DNA of 64,000 bases from Enoplolaimus lenunculus. Taxonomy: Eukaryota; Nematoda; Enoplea; Enoplida; Thoracostomopsidae. Positions 23,901 through 35,185 of the stretch are shown here, piece by piece (position 1 is the stretch's first letter; the number at the start of each line of letters is the position of its first letter). The translations under genes were made by a program, and so were the position numbers. The notes under the pieces are model-generated. The model had not been told where the DNA came from. It ran no database searches and saw only the letters and a list, made by a program, of their open reading frames with translations. The DNA lies in the NCBI GenBank assembly GCA_030248215.1, contig JASANG010002570.1:390916-454915 (forward strand). Reading direction: 5' to 3'.

Positions 23901-26900
23901 GCTGATATTAAACTCTGCTATTACATAGGTGCGAACGAATGCCAAAAGTATGCTAAATTTCTATGTTCACCGTTTGCTGTTTCGAATGTTATCAGATTTA
24001 TAACTAACTAATGATAGGTGCTAAGCAATAGATCTTTGGCCGAAATCACAAGTATATAGTGCATATTTTGAAATTCTTTCAGGTGTCGCCACCCGCTGAA
24101 GGTGGTAAACCGAGGAATCTTATATCGAAAAACGACTATTTCAATCCACCACCGGCTGAAATGCTTGCTGATTTGGGCGAGCAATGGCCTGATATTGGAC
24201 GTCCCAAAGAAGAAACTGTTAGGTCGCAGTCGTTCAAAGCGTGCCTGTGGCTCTCAGATACGTTTCCATTGTCGTTTAACGAACAGGTGTCCAGTTGGAT
24301 TTCGCGTAAATTAGGCCCGTAACCAGTATAAAATATTAGAGGGGCAAAATAATTTTAATAGGGGCATTTAGTTGATTTCACAAGGCGTACAGTTGGGGCT
24401 TAAAACTTTGTTATGTGGCTAAAAGCTTTCAATCGGTCTGTTGAGCCTTTGGTTACGGGCCCAAAGTGAATTCTACGGGTTTGTCTTGTAGCACAACAGA
24501 ATTCGGCTGTTTTTGCATAAATCTAGAGAGTTACTGTGTTACCTTGTTGCATCGATATAGTTAAGCTTGAATTAATTTGGGTATTTTGTTAGAAAATGTT
24601 CGCAGTTTTTTAAAAATTTCAAGTGGTAAGGTAGTATTTATAGATGTGTAAAGCTAATTATGATTGTAAGTTAGTAGTAGTGGTAAAACTTTGTTTTAAG
24701 TTTATTCGGCAACAGGTGAGACCATTTGCTAATTCTGTGCTAAATATGATAGGTCTGAGTTCGCTGGATTGAAAGTTTCAAGGACCATTAGCAATTTATG
24801 ATCGGAAATCAAATACAGTCAAACATTGCTGGTTATATGCTTGTCTCTTCTTTGTTGGTGATTTTTAGACATTTTGACAGGATACTGTAGGTTTTACTGC
24901 ACAACATTGTTATGAGATTTGTCAGTATTTGAATACAACTTGGTATATTGTTGTAGGTTACTCCAATAATTGATCTGATGGCAACAAGCAACGCGCATTT
25001 TGCACGACTGAAAAACTTTATTCAACTTCAGTTACCCGCTGGCTTTCCAGTGAAAATTGGTATGTAATTATCAAGCGTTAAATATCTTGGTCTAGAACAG
25101 GAAAAGTGGGCAGTAAAACTGTCGAAAAATATGATATTAGCAAATGGTAGTTTGCCAGGTTGAAGGCTTGTATTAGATTAGATTAAATATGTGGCGCAAG
25201 GTCCTGGCTACTAAGCCTAAGCTTAAGCGTACACCTAAACATAAGCCTATCCTAAACCTAAGCCTATACGAGAGACTGGTTCAGATGGGTTTTCGTAAGA
25301 CTGTAATTTTATATTTCCACGAAATTTTTTTACGTTTTTAATAGATTTATTTAACAAGTTTTTGCTTTATGTATTAATAAAGTAGTGTTAATTGTACTTT
25401 TTCAATATTTTTTACAAAAATTCAACCGTTTAGGCAAGCAAAAGGTGTCGCCTTTGATTTCAGCTCAAGTGTATCCTAAGTGATTACAATATAGGAATAG
25501 TAACTTCAACGTTAATTATTGTTGTGTTGATATCCACAAAACGCATGATTGCTATTGTTGGCGTAAATATGTTCTTGTTTTTCAGAAATTCCTTTATTTC
25601 ATGTGATGAATGCGTGTATCACTTTTGGTAATGTTTTCGCAATGGATAAACCTGTTCCGCATGTGACTAGTCTGAGTAGTTCACGTGATTTGAATACCAA
25701 TGGGGAAGTAGAAAATCGTAGCCATGAAGACAGTCAGCAGCCAAATGTTTCGTGTACAATTGATGATTGTGTGTTTGAAATACCGGGATCCTACATCATA
25801 AGAAGTAATGTTGTTTGTAATGTTTTTTAAAAGTTAAATTATGTCGGCGGGGTGTTATGTCTTATTTTGTTTGGTAATTTGAAAGTTTGGAATGGCGTCA
25901 TTTTGGCAGAATATGACAATAATGAGAACTGTCAGAAAACGGTTTTTTGTTCAATTCACGGTATTTGTTTGAAATACAGGGTTCTTGCTTTACGCCCATA
26001 CATGGAATTAGAAATTTTAATGTTACTTGTTCTTTGTGTGTTGTGTTTTTCTTATTTTGCTTAAAATATCAAAACTAGTTGTTATTTTTCTTAGGTCGGC
26101 TGGAAAGCGGTTACGTATGAATAAGTAATTTTACACAAGTTGAACAGAATTAGCATTGGTTTATCTTTCAGTGTTTTCGGACGTTTATGACGAATCGTAG
26201 CAGATATGTTTGTTAGGTTTTTAGTGTGTATGCGTCCTTATCCTCTTTGCTATGATTGCTGTAGGTTCCTCGGCTGATGCGGCGTCGAACACAGCGAACG
26301 CATATCCAACATCGTGGTCCCAAAGCGAGGACGATATGCTATTGCAGTTTGCGATCCAACAAAGTTTACTAGATGAAACCAATTCTGAACATGGTGCTAT
26401 CATACAGCCGCCACCTCAGTATAGAGAACGCACAACAACCAACCGTGCGTCACTAGCTTTGGATCCAATATTTGATGATGGTTCGGATCCAGATTTACAA
26501 CGGTAAGGGTGGCGCTATACTTAATGTTTCTTTGTCGTCCGTTGACGCACGTTTCCGTCCATCTTTGTACGTCACCGTACTTCATCGTGCGTATCATACG
26601 TGCATTGTTCAGGTAGCATACCGCATGGCGACATACGGAGATGGGCGACGTGTGGCTCACGACAAGTATAACTCCACCATACAGTTAATAACGTTTTGAC
26701 ATTTTCGAGGTGCCGCGTATGAAAATTGTGAACAATTTTGTTAAAAAATGAAAATTCCGCATGGGTGGGCGCATTGCTATGGCAGTATTTATCGTAAGTA
26801 TTTATTGTAGCCCAAACCTTACTTGTGAACAATTCAATTCTAAACCATAGCATAAATTATAATATGCTCAAACACAGTCGTAATATACTGAGCATTTACG

Positions 26901-27368
26901 AAATTGATTTGAAATTTGTGTCCGCCAGGATTGTACGCCACATTTCAGAGACATTGTTCATAGATCTTTTGAAAACTTACATTTGCTTGTGTGATAAGGA
27001 TGCCAGTTGAGTGAATAAAATGTTTTAAACCATTGGTTTATTGTATTGCAGACAAAAATGCCTTTAAAATTAAGATACTTGATAGTAATAATACAACAAG
27101 GTATATTTTCGGTGTTTTTATTTTCAGCGCTATCAATGAAAGCTTGCGAGTTTCTTCCCAGTTATCTCATGGAACGGAGTCTATCGCTGATCCTGACACA
27201 GATAATCCGAGTGATAATGTCGAATATGCAAATTATTCTAGTCACGACCGCGAGTTGGAAATAGCCATTGAGCAATCGAAACGAGACGAGCAGGCAAGGT
27301 TGGAAGCACTAGCGAAAGAAGAAGAAGAGCTGATTAGGGCGCTGGAGTTGTCAGTGAATGAGAAATAA
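17942..27368 (+). CDS. ANKRD13: ANKRD13-type ankyrin and ubiquitin-interacting protein
   Basis: Twelve coding exons: 17942-18052, 18197-18332, 19668-19892, 20266-20355, 21934-22195, 22508-22574, 23115-23255, 24083-24286, 24957-25059, 25586-25804, 26265-26502, 27128-27368. All junctions are in phase, giving 678 aa (human paralogues about 520-630). Order: ankyrin repeats in exons 1-3 ([20 protein letters not shown]); the ANKRD13 core ([76 protein letters not shown]); then four ubiquitin-interacting motifs at about 541-557 ([15 protein letters not shown]), 594-610 (DPDLQRAINESL, spliced across the last intron), 639-655 ([12 protein letters not shown]) and 663-678 (ELIRALELS). The family binds Lys63-linked ubiquitin chains on internalising receptors at the plasma membrane and endosomes. 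The intron 20356-21933 holds a retrotransposon relic, and intron 11 begins with a MITE four bases after the exon. Which human paralogue is closest was not resolved. Confidence 0.97.
19283..19620. repeat. TTGCAGCTGCAA-rich repeat in ANKRD13 intron 2
   Basis: The segment is dense in variants of TTTTTGCAAG and CTTGCAGCTGCAATT in both orientations. Weak inverted ends can be read: CACTGAAGCCCTAGTCACATG on the left, and GCACGTATGGCTATGAATAGTG on the right once complemented. It is probably a foldback DNA element; the termini are not certain. Confidence 0.45.
20985..21700 (+). pseudogene. Non-LTR retrotransposon 3' end: RNase H and C-terminal domain relic
   Basis: Frame 20985-21188 reads [16 protein letters not shown] and [13 protein letters not shown], the RNase H core with conserved Glu and Asp. 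A shifted frame from about 21199 reads [20 protein letters not shown], the RNase H end (His, Asn, Asp), then a C-terminal region. A third shift gives [20 protein letters not shown] followed by HLVRC, the Cys/His motif typical of the I/R1/LOA groups. At least two frame changes mean it is inactive. It lies sense-oriented within the ANKRD13 intron 20356-21933. Confidence 0.85.
22405..22500. repeat. TTTG tetranucleotide microsatellite
   Basis: A TTTG-rich run with a few TATT and CTTG interruptions leads directly into the polypyrimidine tract of the ANKRD13 acceptor at 22507. Length changes here would change the distance between branch region and acceptor. Confidence 0.85.
25190..25275. repeat. 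Degenerate CCTAAGCCTAAGCTTA array in ANKRD13 intron
   Basis: CTAAGCCTAAGCTTAAGCG, CACCTAAACATAAGCCTATC and further CCTAAACCTAAGCC motifs form an irregular array of a TTAGGC-like hexamer. Related arrays are at 28045-28140 and 32600-33115. Confidence 0.65.
26507..26679. mobile_element. GGTGGCGCTATAC-type MITE touching an ANKRD13 splice donor (copy 4)
   Basis: The left end GGGTGGCGCTATAC begins at 26507 and the right end GTATAACTCCACCAT closes near 26679. The interior has GTCCGTTGACGCACG and ACGTGTGGCTCACGAC arms. The preceding exon ends at 26502 and the donor reads GTAAGG, so only the first four intron bases precede the element and its first G supplies donor position +5. Confidence 0.8.
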
Positions 27369-27438
27369 TGAGATTGAACAGGACAGTTAGAAGCTAGTCG
27401 TGTATCAATTGGGCATTGGGCGTTGACTTCATTTAGGC

Positions 27439-27486
27439 CCATGTTAATTATAGGGGTCCAAGTGTAGACCCCTATAATTAACGTGG
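27439..27486. other. 20-bp perfect hairpin in ANKRD13 3' flank
   Basis: The left arm 27439-27458 (CCATGTTAATTATAGGGGTC) pairs along its full length with the right arm 27467-27486. The only non-Watson-Crick pair is one G.T, and the loop is eight bases (CAAGTGTA). It starts about 70 bases after the ANKRD13 stop, so it is likely in the 3' UTR. It may be a cis-acting RNA structure, a hairpin precursor or a tiny foldback repeat; the sequence alone does not decide. Confidence 0.7.
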
Positions 27487-28044
27487 ACTGTTTTGTAGAT
27501 AGATATTCAGAAGGAAAAGAGTAATGAATTTTAGTGGAATATAAGCTTTTTATCTGCCTGATTTTGTACTGTGTTCTGAAATAACCTGTTGTGTTCGGCT
27601 ACGCGAAACGCATAAATTGTTACTGAAAAAATGCAAAAATGACACTCTCGCGACCTTTGTTCTTTGTGTCTTGAAGCATGACGTGGCATATTTCATTCAA
27701 TGTTAATACTTGCATCATACATAATTAGGTGTTTGATATATTTTGCAGATTCTGCTTGTATATATTTGCTATTCTTTGAATGAGCTTTACAGCTATTGTA
27801 TAATGTTGGCGTAATCTTGTGTTGTTCAGTCGCTCGGTCCGATCCGGTTGTAAGATGGGTTTAGTATTGCATCCCATTCATATTTTCTCTCGTGTATAAA
27901 GCAGGTAATATGCTTTAGGGTTTTATATTTGACATAATATTCGCGATTCGGTTTACGCTATCCGATTTTTGTTCAAATTGTGTTCGTATGTCGTGGCGTA
28001 ATGGCCAATGTTACATTTGGGGCGTAACAGTGATTAAGCGTATT

Positions 28045-28140
28045 CCTTAGCCTAAGCCTAAACGTTGCAAAAAAGGGTTCCTAAGCCTAAACGTTGCAAA
28101 AAAGGGTTCCTAAGCCTAAGTCTAACCAAAAATGTAATCT
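28045..28140. repeat. Duplicated CCTAAGCCTAAACGTTGC unit
   Basis: A unit of about 31 bases, CCTAAGCCTAAACGTTGC followed by AAAAAAGGGTT, occurs twice in direct succession. A third CCTAAGCCTAAG start follows. It combines the TTAGGC-like hexamer with a unique tail. Confidence 0.75.
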
Positions 28141-28363
28141 AGAATCTAAACCTACTCTTTTATAGACCCAAAAGCAACCTGGACGCCCCTTTAAGTAACA
28201 TTGGCCGGCGTAATGTTCGCACCTTACTAGAAATGAAACGTTTCTAAGAATCAAATATATTAAGGAAAACGCCTTTTTATTTTTGTACGTTCATTTTATT
28301 TGTTTCAAATAATGTAAATTTGAAATATATAAATGGTTTATCGTATGCACCATGTATTACAGA

Positions 28364-28369
28364 AATAAA
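28364..28369 (+). terminator. Candidate polyadenylation hexamer for ANKRD13
   Basis: AATAAA lies about 1 kb after the stop codon, with T- and G-rich sequence around it. It is a plausible 3' end signal only; nearer non-canonical signals cannot be excluded. Confidence 0.25.
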
Positions 28370-29885
28370 TTATTGGTAATCTGTGGATGGTTTCAAGAGC
28401 GGATCTGGTGATAGGTTTAGACTCTACACGACTTTGGTGTGTTGAGAAACTAATAAAAAAGAGAGTAGCGCATTCTGCACAGAATACTTTGAACGAGAAC
28501 TGAAAACCAGAATTTGTTGTATTTAATTACTTGAACGTTGCTAAATTTAAATCTATTCGAGTTGACGTCAAAGATATGTATTTTATTTGTAAAAAAGTCA
28601 AATTTTACTGTTGAAAAAAGATTTATACAACTCTTGAGTATGTATAATTTCGCTTTTAATTCAGTTTTTCAAGTTTTAATTATCGAACATGGATATTTAT
28701 ATTGGACGGTGTTTTTCATCACCTCTTAGCTTTACAGGAACGTGACGTAGCACCAAAGGGCTCATGTTTTCTGGAAAATTTTTACTAAGTATAGACCATA
28801 AAACGTTTAGTCATGTTTACTTTCACGGGATACTCAACATTAGACATATATCTAAGCCTAAGCAGAATGTCTAAAGAGTAAAAAATAAATGGTTTCGTTT
28901 GTATCCTATAAGCAAAAATGTCTGAAGTCCAGACCCTATTCTATTGAAGTCGTGTTAAAAAATGAAACGGCCCTAAAAGTACATGGCCCACATCGGGGTG
29001 TATTAAATGAATAGTTGAAATAACGGAAACAGATAGCTATCAAAGGAAACGGAAAACGGATATTGAAATCGGAAGAAAAGCAAAAAATGAAAGTTTCGGT
29101 TCCACGGAAAACCGGTGTGCACCTGATTGGGTCCATGGGCCGTACAATCTTTTTTTAATGTTTAGAAATGCAAAAATTGAGTCGAAAGCTCAAATGACCA
29201 ATGCCATATTATCTGTAAATATAAATCACGGTACAAGTGTCGGAATAATGTAGGACAACCTAGGCTGGATTTACACCAGCTTGACTTTAATATATTGTTC
29301 GCCTTGAGTTTCAAATCGAGGAAAGCTTTACCAATCTTCCAGGACAGAAACAGTTACTATCAGCGGGGCAGGTATTGTCAAATGCGTTTAGCACCTATCA
29401 CCAGTTGGAGATAAATTCGTGTATAACTTTGGAACATCTGCATGGTAAGGTTCCAAATTAAAAACATCGTTCGCGTTTGATTTGCCCAACGTCTGTGCCG
29501 ATTTCGAGATCTGCAATTGCACGTGTTCGTTAGTTTGAAAATCTATCACTAACAGATGATAGGTGCTATACGCATTTGTGTGAGCACTTACCTCCGTGTA
29601 TATACTTAGCTAGGATGGATTGTTTCTGAGGTTGAATTCTTTTTGTAAAACTTTACTGAAATATTGGACCAGCGGTAAATCTCCGAAATTTATCAACGGA
29701 CTGGAAATGTAGATTATTGCGTGACAACGGAGAAACCAGGTTACTCATTATGGTGCTGTAAGAAGGGTTTAGCTGAGAATTATTCATGTAATATTTTTTA
29801 AGGATAGTAAGTAACGGTACCACCTTTATTAATTGTTGGAGCTTATTGTTTGTTCGTGGACTACCATCGGTGCCGCGGCTATATT

Positions 29886-30809
29886 ATGCCAGTGCCAACA
29901 GGGCAATCTCACCCAACTGGTCCGTCATGTTGGACAAAGATCAAATATGGATTCGGTATGGGAATGTGTGTTGGCCTTGCGTCCGGATTCGTGTTCGGCG
30001 GCGTAATGATGTTTAAGTAAGTTAATGTGTGTTGCTTTCCACAACATGCTTGAGTTATTTGTCTACTATTTTGAAATTGATATTATATGGCAAACCCTAA
30101 AACATCTTATGATGCGGTGGCTGCGGAACAATTTCGAATACACTACGTAAGCAGTGCAGTACGTAATGTTTTCAGTACAAACAACAGTGGTGTGATGTAA
30201 GAAATTTGGATGTCAGAGGTATATGATTTTGAAGATTGCTACACAAGTTGGCATAATATCATGACGAAGGAAGGACTGTCGAATACGTTGCTTATAATGT
30301 GATCGTAGGAACTATCCTTTCGCAAATTTTTTTTTGAAAATTTCAGCTTGACGATGCTAGCTTTGTTATTTGACAAGTTTGCTTTCCAGTTTCCTTTGTT
30401 CAGCAAACCAACTAAGACCAATTGTTCGCATTTTCGTTTTTAATCATCTCGGAACAAGCTCTAATCATTCCGAAATGCCCACCCTAACAGAAATGAATTT
30501 AATTTGTTTACCGAGTTTAAACAAGTTTTGAAAAGATGAAGACTTGTAAAATTCAATTATGCTCGATTTTTCGAAATCCTTTTTGGCTAGTCTCAACTCT
30601 AGAGGTTCTATGTTACACATCATCAAAAGATGTTTTACGCGCGTCTGTCTAACGTTAAACACGAATGTAAATCTTTTACAATGTTTTTTATTTGTTATAG
30701 CGCTGGAATGCGAGGGCGTCTGCTATTGCGACATGCAGGTAAAACTGCGCTTCAGGGAGGACTTACGTTTGGTGCATTCATGGCGATTGGAACTGGCATC
30801 AGATGCTAA
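29886..30809 (+). CDS. ROMO1: ROMO1, reactive oxygen species modulator 1
   Basis: Two coding exons, 29886-30016 and 30701-30809 (240 nt), encode 79 aa, exactly the human length. Exon 1 starts [20 protein letters not shown] and continues into the glycine-patterned membrane segment [18 protein letters not shown]. Exon 2 gives [20 protein letters not shown] and ends [13 protein letters not shown], which matches the conserved C-terminus (TFGTFMAIGMGIRC in human) almost residue for residue. ROMO1 is a small inner mitochondrial membrane protein with two hairpin-like segments. It is linked to the TIM23 presequence translocase, cristae and OPA1 function, and ROS control. The intron follows codon position 2, the donor is GTAAGT and the acceptor TTATAG. 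Nothing in the reading frame looks damaged. Confidence 0.97.
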
Positions 30810-32589
30810 GATCATGTGGTGTCATAGAGATGTTGTGTTTTAGGTTCCTGATTATAGTTGCACACTGACTTTTATTCTTCCTCCGCATTGCAACGGGGTT
30901 AGAATCAAGAAGTCTTACCGAGGGAGGTGCAATACGAAGTACTTAGTAAGTACATAGTTATTTGTACGAAACTGGTTTAAATAGCAGCATACAGTTCGAA
31001 GCGATTTAATACGTGTCTTGTATGCTGCTAATTGTTGTTTGATATTGTCAAACTGCTAATTTTAGTCACTGGTCCCAGCTACTGTTGTTCATAGTCACTA
31101 GTCCCAGCTACTGTTGTTCAAGTGTAGGTTTGAGTGTTTGAATTATATAATGTCTCTTTAACGTATGATCAGAAAGACAGCTGGAATTAAAATTTAGTAT
31201 GGTGTACAGCACGATGGTATGTAATTAGCTGACATTAGCCAGCCGATAATTAGCTAGCTGTATACATACGTGTATACCTGTCGTTTTATGTCCAAATTTC
31301 AAGTTAATTTTGCTTAGTTGTTAGTAATATATTTGCTGTTTTTATGATAGTTTTGGCCAATGTTGATGACGGGCAGACGGGTTTTCATATTTTTCTCCGT
31401 TTACGGCTTTCGGTTTGCGTTTGGCGTGACCCAAATGCACTTTAGGCTAGGTATTGTACTTAGCGTTGAGTTGGAATGATATTAATTTCACTTGCTGTCA
31501 TATATATCAATACGTTTGATTAGCAAATGGGATGCCACTTGTGTTTTGGAATTGGCTGTGACAAAATTGCAAATAAGAATCGGCGTCGGCAAAAAATTGG
31601 TATCGACACATAATTACATGTCGGGGAGGAGTATGGCTAATCGACATTGGCATTTAATGTCAGGTGATCCTTAGATTTAATGTATTATATACGTTTGTGT
31701 GCTCTTCATTAAAATTTCTTAATGTCCAAGGCCAGGGAGAAGTGGTGTCCGTTTCAGCGTAAAGATTATACCCGTTTTTAGATGTATTGGAGAATTCTAG
31801 TTTTTGCTTTTAATTTGTGATACTAAGCATTCAATGTTCGTTTTCATTATGTTAAAGTGTTTTTGCCATGGACCTCTTCGCTACAAGGACGCAAAAAAGA
31901 CAAAATTGTCTCTATTGCGCTTCCTGGCTATGGTCAACTACAACTAGGTGTATTCGACACAAAAGTGTGTGTTACGATTTTTTAAATTGTATTTTGCATA
32001 AAGTGAAAGATTATACGTGTCATGAGGTACTAATGAGCGATTACTGCGCTAGGCTTGCATTTTTGGTGTGCGAGAAGTATAGCCGTTTCTCACGCAGAAA
32101 CTTTAAATTTTGAGGTCTACTTTCAAGTTAAGCCCTTTACCATCACCGATCGATTACGGTAGTTTAACGGTGGAGCCCAATGAGAGTAGTTGGTGTTAGG
32201 GTGCAGCCGGAATTCCGGTTCCGGTAGAGTAATCCAGTATTTTTACTATCTGGTTCCGGTAATACGGTATTCTTTCATAAATTTTTCGTATTGAAAATTT
32301 GTCTTATTCGAAAATTTAAAAATAATTGGCATATTACTCTAACTTAGTATTTGTCTAAAATTGTCTAAGCGTGTATTGCTAAAATCTTCAATTTGTGCCA
32401 TACTACATAATTTATCAGATGTTTCTAACTCCTGGATTGTGTCAGGACTTAGGCATTCTAAATGGTGTGTTTACACCATTAATAAAAGGTGCCCATGTAT
32501 AGTTGAGTGCCGTCTCAAAATCCCACCGTCCCAACTAAAAATTGATAATTTTTGTTTTGTGGTGAGATTTTGTGATTTCAATAAAATTC

Positions 32590-33120
32590 ATCGAAAGCAA
32601 TTCCTTGGGCTTAGATTTAGGATTATGCAATCATTTGGCTCAAGATTTAGGTTTAGGAAAGTGCAAGGCTCCGTCTTAGGCTTAGCTTTTTAGGTGTTTA
32701 TCCGTAACATCAGGTGTAAAGCTTAGATATACATTTTAGAGGTGCCTTAGGTTTTACATAGATTAAATCATTAATGACCATTACGGGCTAAATCGTAGGG
32801 GCCCATGTATAGAACACGGCCGGATCGTTTTCCGCAGGGGCTATAATAGAGTCAGTTTAAGCTTTTGACTAATTTTTTTACTTAGGCTTAGGAATATGCT
32901 TATACTACTGTTCCGGCCCTTTTCTATGCATGGGCCATCTTAGGCATAGGCTTAGGCTTAAGCTTAGGCTTTAGGAGCAGGCTTTGGTTTAAGCGAAGAT
33001 TAGACCGCAGATAGCATTGGCTTAGGCTTAAGCCGAGGCGTTATGAATAGGTTTTAAACAAACATTGATTAGATCTTAAGTAACTCTTGGGCTAAATTTT
33101 AGGCTTAGGCTCATGCGGGG
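32590..33120. repeat. Degenerate TTAGGC-like array
   Basis: Repeated GGCTTAGGCTTAAGC, TTAGGTTTAGG and GGCTTTAGG motifs cover some 500 bases, mostly GGCTTA, with many substitutions. Part of it lies inside a GGGCCCATGTATAGAAC element. It is a dispersed satellite-like sequence, not a clean telomeric tract. Confidence 0.7.
32799..32937. mobile_element. GGGCCCATGTATAGAAC-ended MITE
   Basis: The left end GGGCCCATGTATAGAACACG and right end CTTTTCTATGCATGGGCC are inverted relative to each other, with GGCCGGA and TTCCGGCC just inside. The interior holds CTTAGGCTTAGGAATATGC. A second, more diverged copy spans about 33930-34070 and ends GACCCTGTTCTCTACATGGG. Further right-end fragments lie at 34110-34140 and 3380-3400. 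Confidence 0.65.
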
Positions 33121-34845
33121 TTCACGTTACTACTGGGGCAGCTTGGGACACGATTTGCCCCTTTTAGACTATAGGGTAACATTTTGTCTGCTATTGTCTG
33201 CGAATATTACGTGATATATTTTCAAACGTCTGCATGCTTGAGGTAACATACCCAAATTGTCCTGTTGAATATCATATGATACTAGAATGTGAATTTTAAT
33301 TATGAAGCTGTGGTTAAAAGCGATTTGGTGTCGAAAACGACTTGCAGGCGTGTATACGGTATTTAAAAAGCACATCTGTGCCTCTGTCGTTCGACATTCC
33401 ATTTATTTATCAGCACCCAAAGATTACACTATCCCGCTGAACATCATGATATTCGTTGACATTTTGGAATATCATATATTCGCGTAAATGTCCCACAGTA
33501 TCACGTAACATACCGTCCCATATACGCATTGATCATTTGAGAGCGGTGGTTTGTAAGCTGTCATATGACATTCGAGTTTTGTCTGTTGAGCCCATATAAG
33601 AACCCGAATTTTAACGTTGACGTCGAATCAACATGGGACAAACCGTGTCCCGCTTGCACCGGTTATAACGTGAATCCCGCATATGGCACCATTAAAATCT
33701 ATATCTAAGTTTACGATCCTACCGATAAACTACTAATCGTAAACCAGTAAACCTCGGCTAATCCTAAATTGAATCTCGAGCCAAAAGATTACTTAAACCT
33801 AAACCAAAGCCCAAGGAATTGCTTGCGATGAAATATATTGAAATCACAAAATCGCGAACTTCCGCAATTCCACGACAAACAAACAAAAGCAATCAATTTT
33901 ATATTTGGGCCGGCAGACCAGTATATATGGGCCATGGGGCACATATATAGAACAGGACTGGATCGTTTTCTGGCGGGGTGTAAGTCAGTTTAAGCTCTAG
34001 ACTTGCTTTTTTGCCTACGCTTATGCTTAGGCATATATACTAGTGTTCCGACCCTGTTCTCTACATGGGCCCTTATGCTTTACGCTTAGGTTAGGTATAT
34101 GCTTATACTACTGTTCCGGCCCTGTTCTATATATGGGGCTAAAACCTATATGTGCTCAATGCAAGTACAACCAGTCATACTTTACTATATGGGGTTTATA
34201 ACGCATAAGAATCTATAAATTACACGTTTAATATACTTTACAGTGAACAATCCACTAGAGACGCAACAGATGGATGTAAGCAAGAATAAAATCTCTATAC
34301 AGCATTGGGTACTTGTTTAGTTCCCACCGTACTAGCGTTAATGTTAATTTAATAGAACGCAAGATTCCCTTCACAGTGACATGCTTTTTTTCTGGCTTAC
34401 TCTCAGGTTAGCTATGTATGGGAAAACTTTATGTGCGAAGAAGTAAACAAGTACCCAGCATTGAATGCACCAGTTAATATCAATGCAAAAAACACCATGA
34501 TAGTTAAGCGCGGTAACGCAACCGAGCTCGGAGACACCTATGCAAGTCCCGGGAAGAGTTCTCTTTTCTTTTTAAGTAATATATACTAAATCCTGGAAGT
34601 GAAAGCACAAGCTTAAGACTTTTATACCTAAATTTAACAAAATTTCTAGACGACCTCGAGATCCATCGTTATATCACTAAAACATCAGTTATCGTGCTAT
34701 ATGCAGCGTTAAATCGAACCATCAAACATGAAAGTTTACTAGTGAATATAATACTTAGAGAGAGAAGTTTGAACGTAACGGACACCGATTATTACCGAAA
34801 ACGGATATACGGTTACACCCTGTACCGCGCCCTAAACGAGCAATT

Positions 34846-35185
34846 GAAGTCTACACCTTCAGTCTGAGCATGTTATATACTACCAGCCAGAACTGCATAA
34901 AAACGCTACCACGCGCAGCCAGCAGTGCCATAATTTTCCCATTGGCCGCTTTTACACCATGAAACTCTCCATTTATTTTTTGAGCAAAAGCACCGGCCGC
35001 TATTTCATAATTGCTTTTGAATCATTCTATATACTTATGCGGCTTTGTCAAGCTTTTCAATTACAATACCACACATGTGTGTAATACACAAATTCATGGA
35101 CATCTGAACATGGCACATTGAACATATGTACACACAGGTATATAAAAACCCTGGTGTTACTAGTACAATCATCCACCAGTAAATA
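34846..35185 (+). repeat. 340-bp repeat with TATA-like end (copy A)
   Basis: This segment is nearly identical to 45723-46061 over its whole length, differing by scattered single bases and a small deletion. It begins TGAAGTCTACACCTTCAG, includes GCAGCCAGCAGTGCCATAAT, and ends with GGTATATAAAAACCC followed by GGTGTTACTAGTACAATC. The TATATAAA near the 3' end, with about 30 bases downstream, resembles a promoter or an LTR U3/R junction. No ORF of size is present. Confidence 0.85.

Larger units (their letters stand above)
27369..29885. other. ANKRD13 3' flank and ROMO1 upstream region
   Basis: Contains a perfect hairpin (27439-27486), a duplicated CCTAAGCC-containing unit (28045-28140), and a candidate polyadenylation hexamer AATAAA at 28364-28369. 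Degraded repeat pieces near 28960-29130 carry GGAAACGGAAAACGGAT, and GATAGGTG elements lie at 29385-29575. I could not place the ROMO1 transcription start. No further exon was recognised. Confidence 0.55.
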
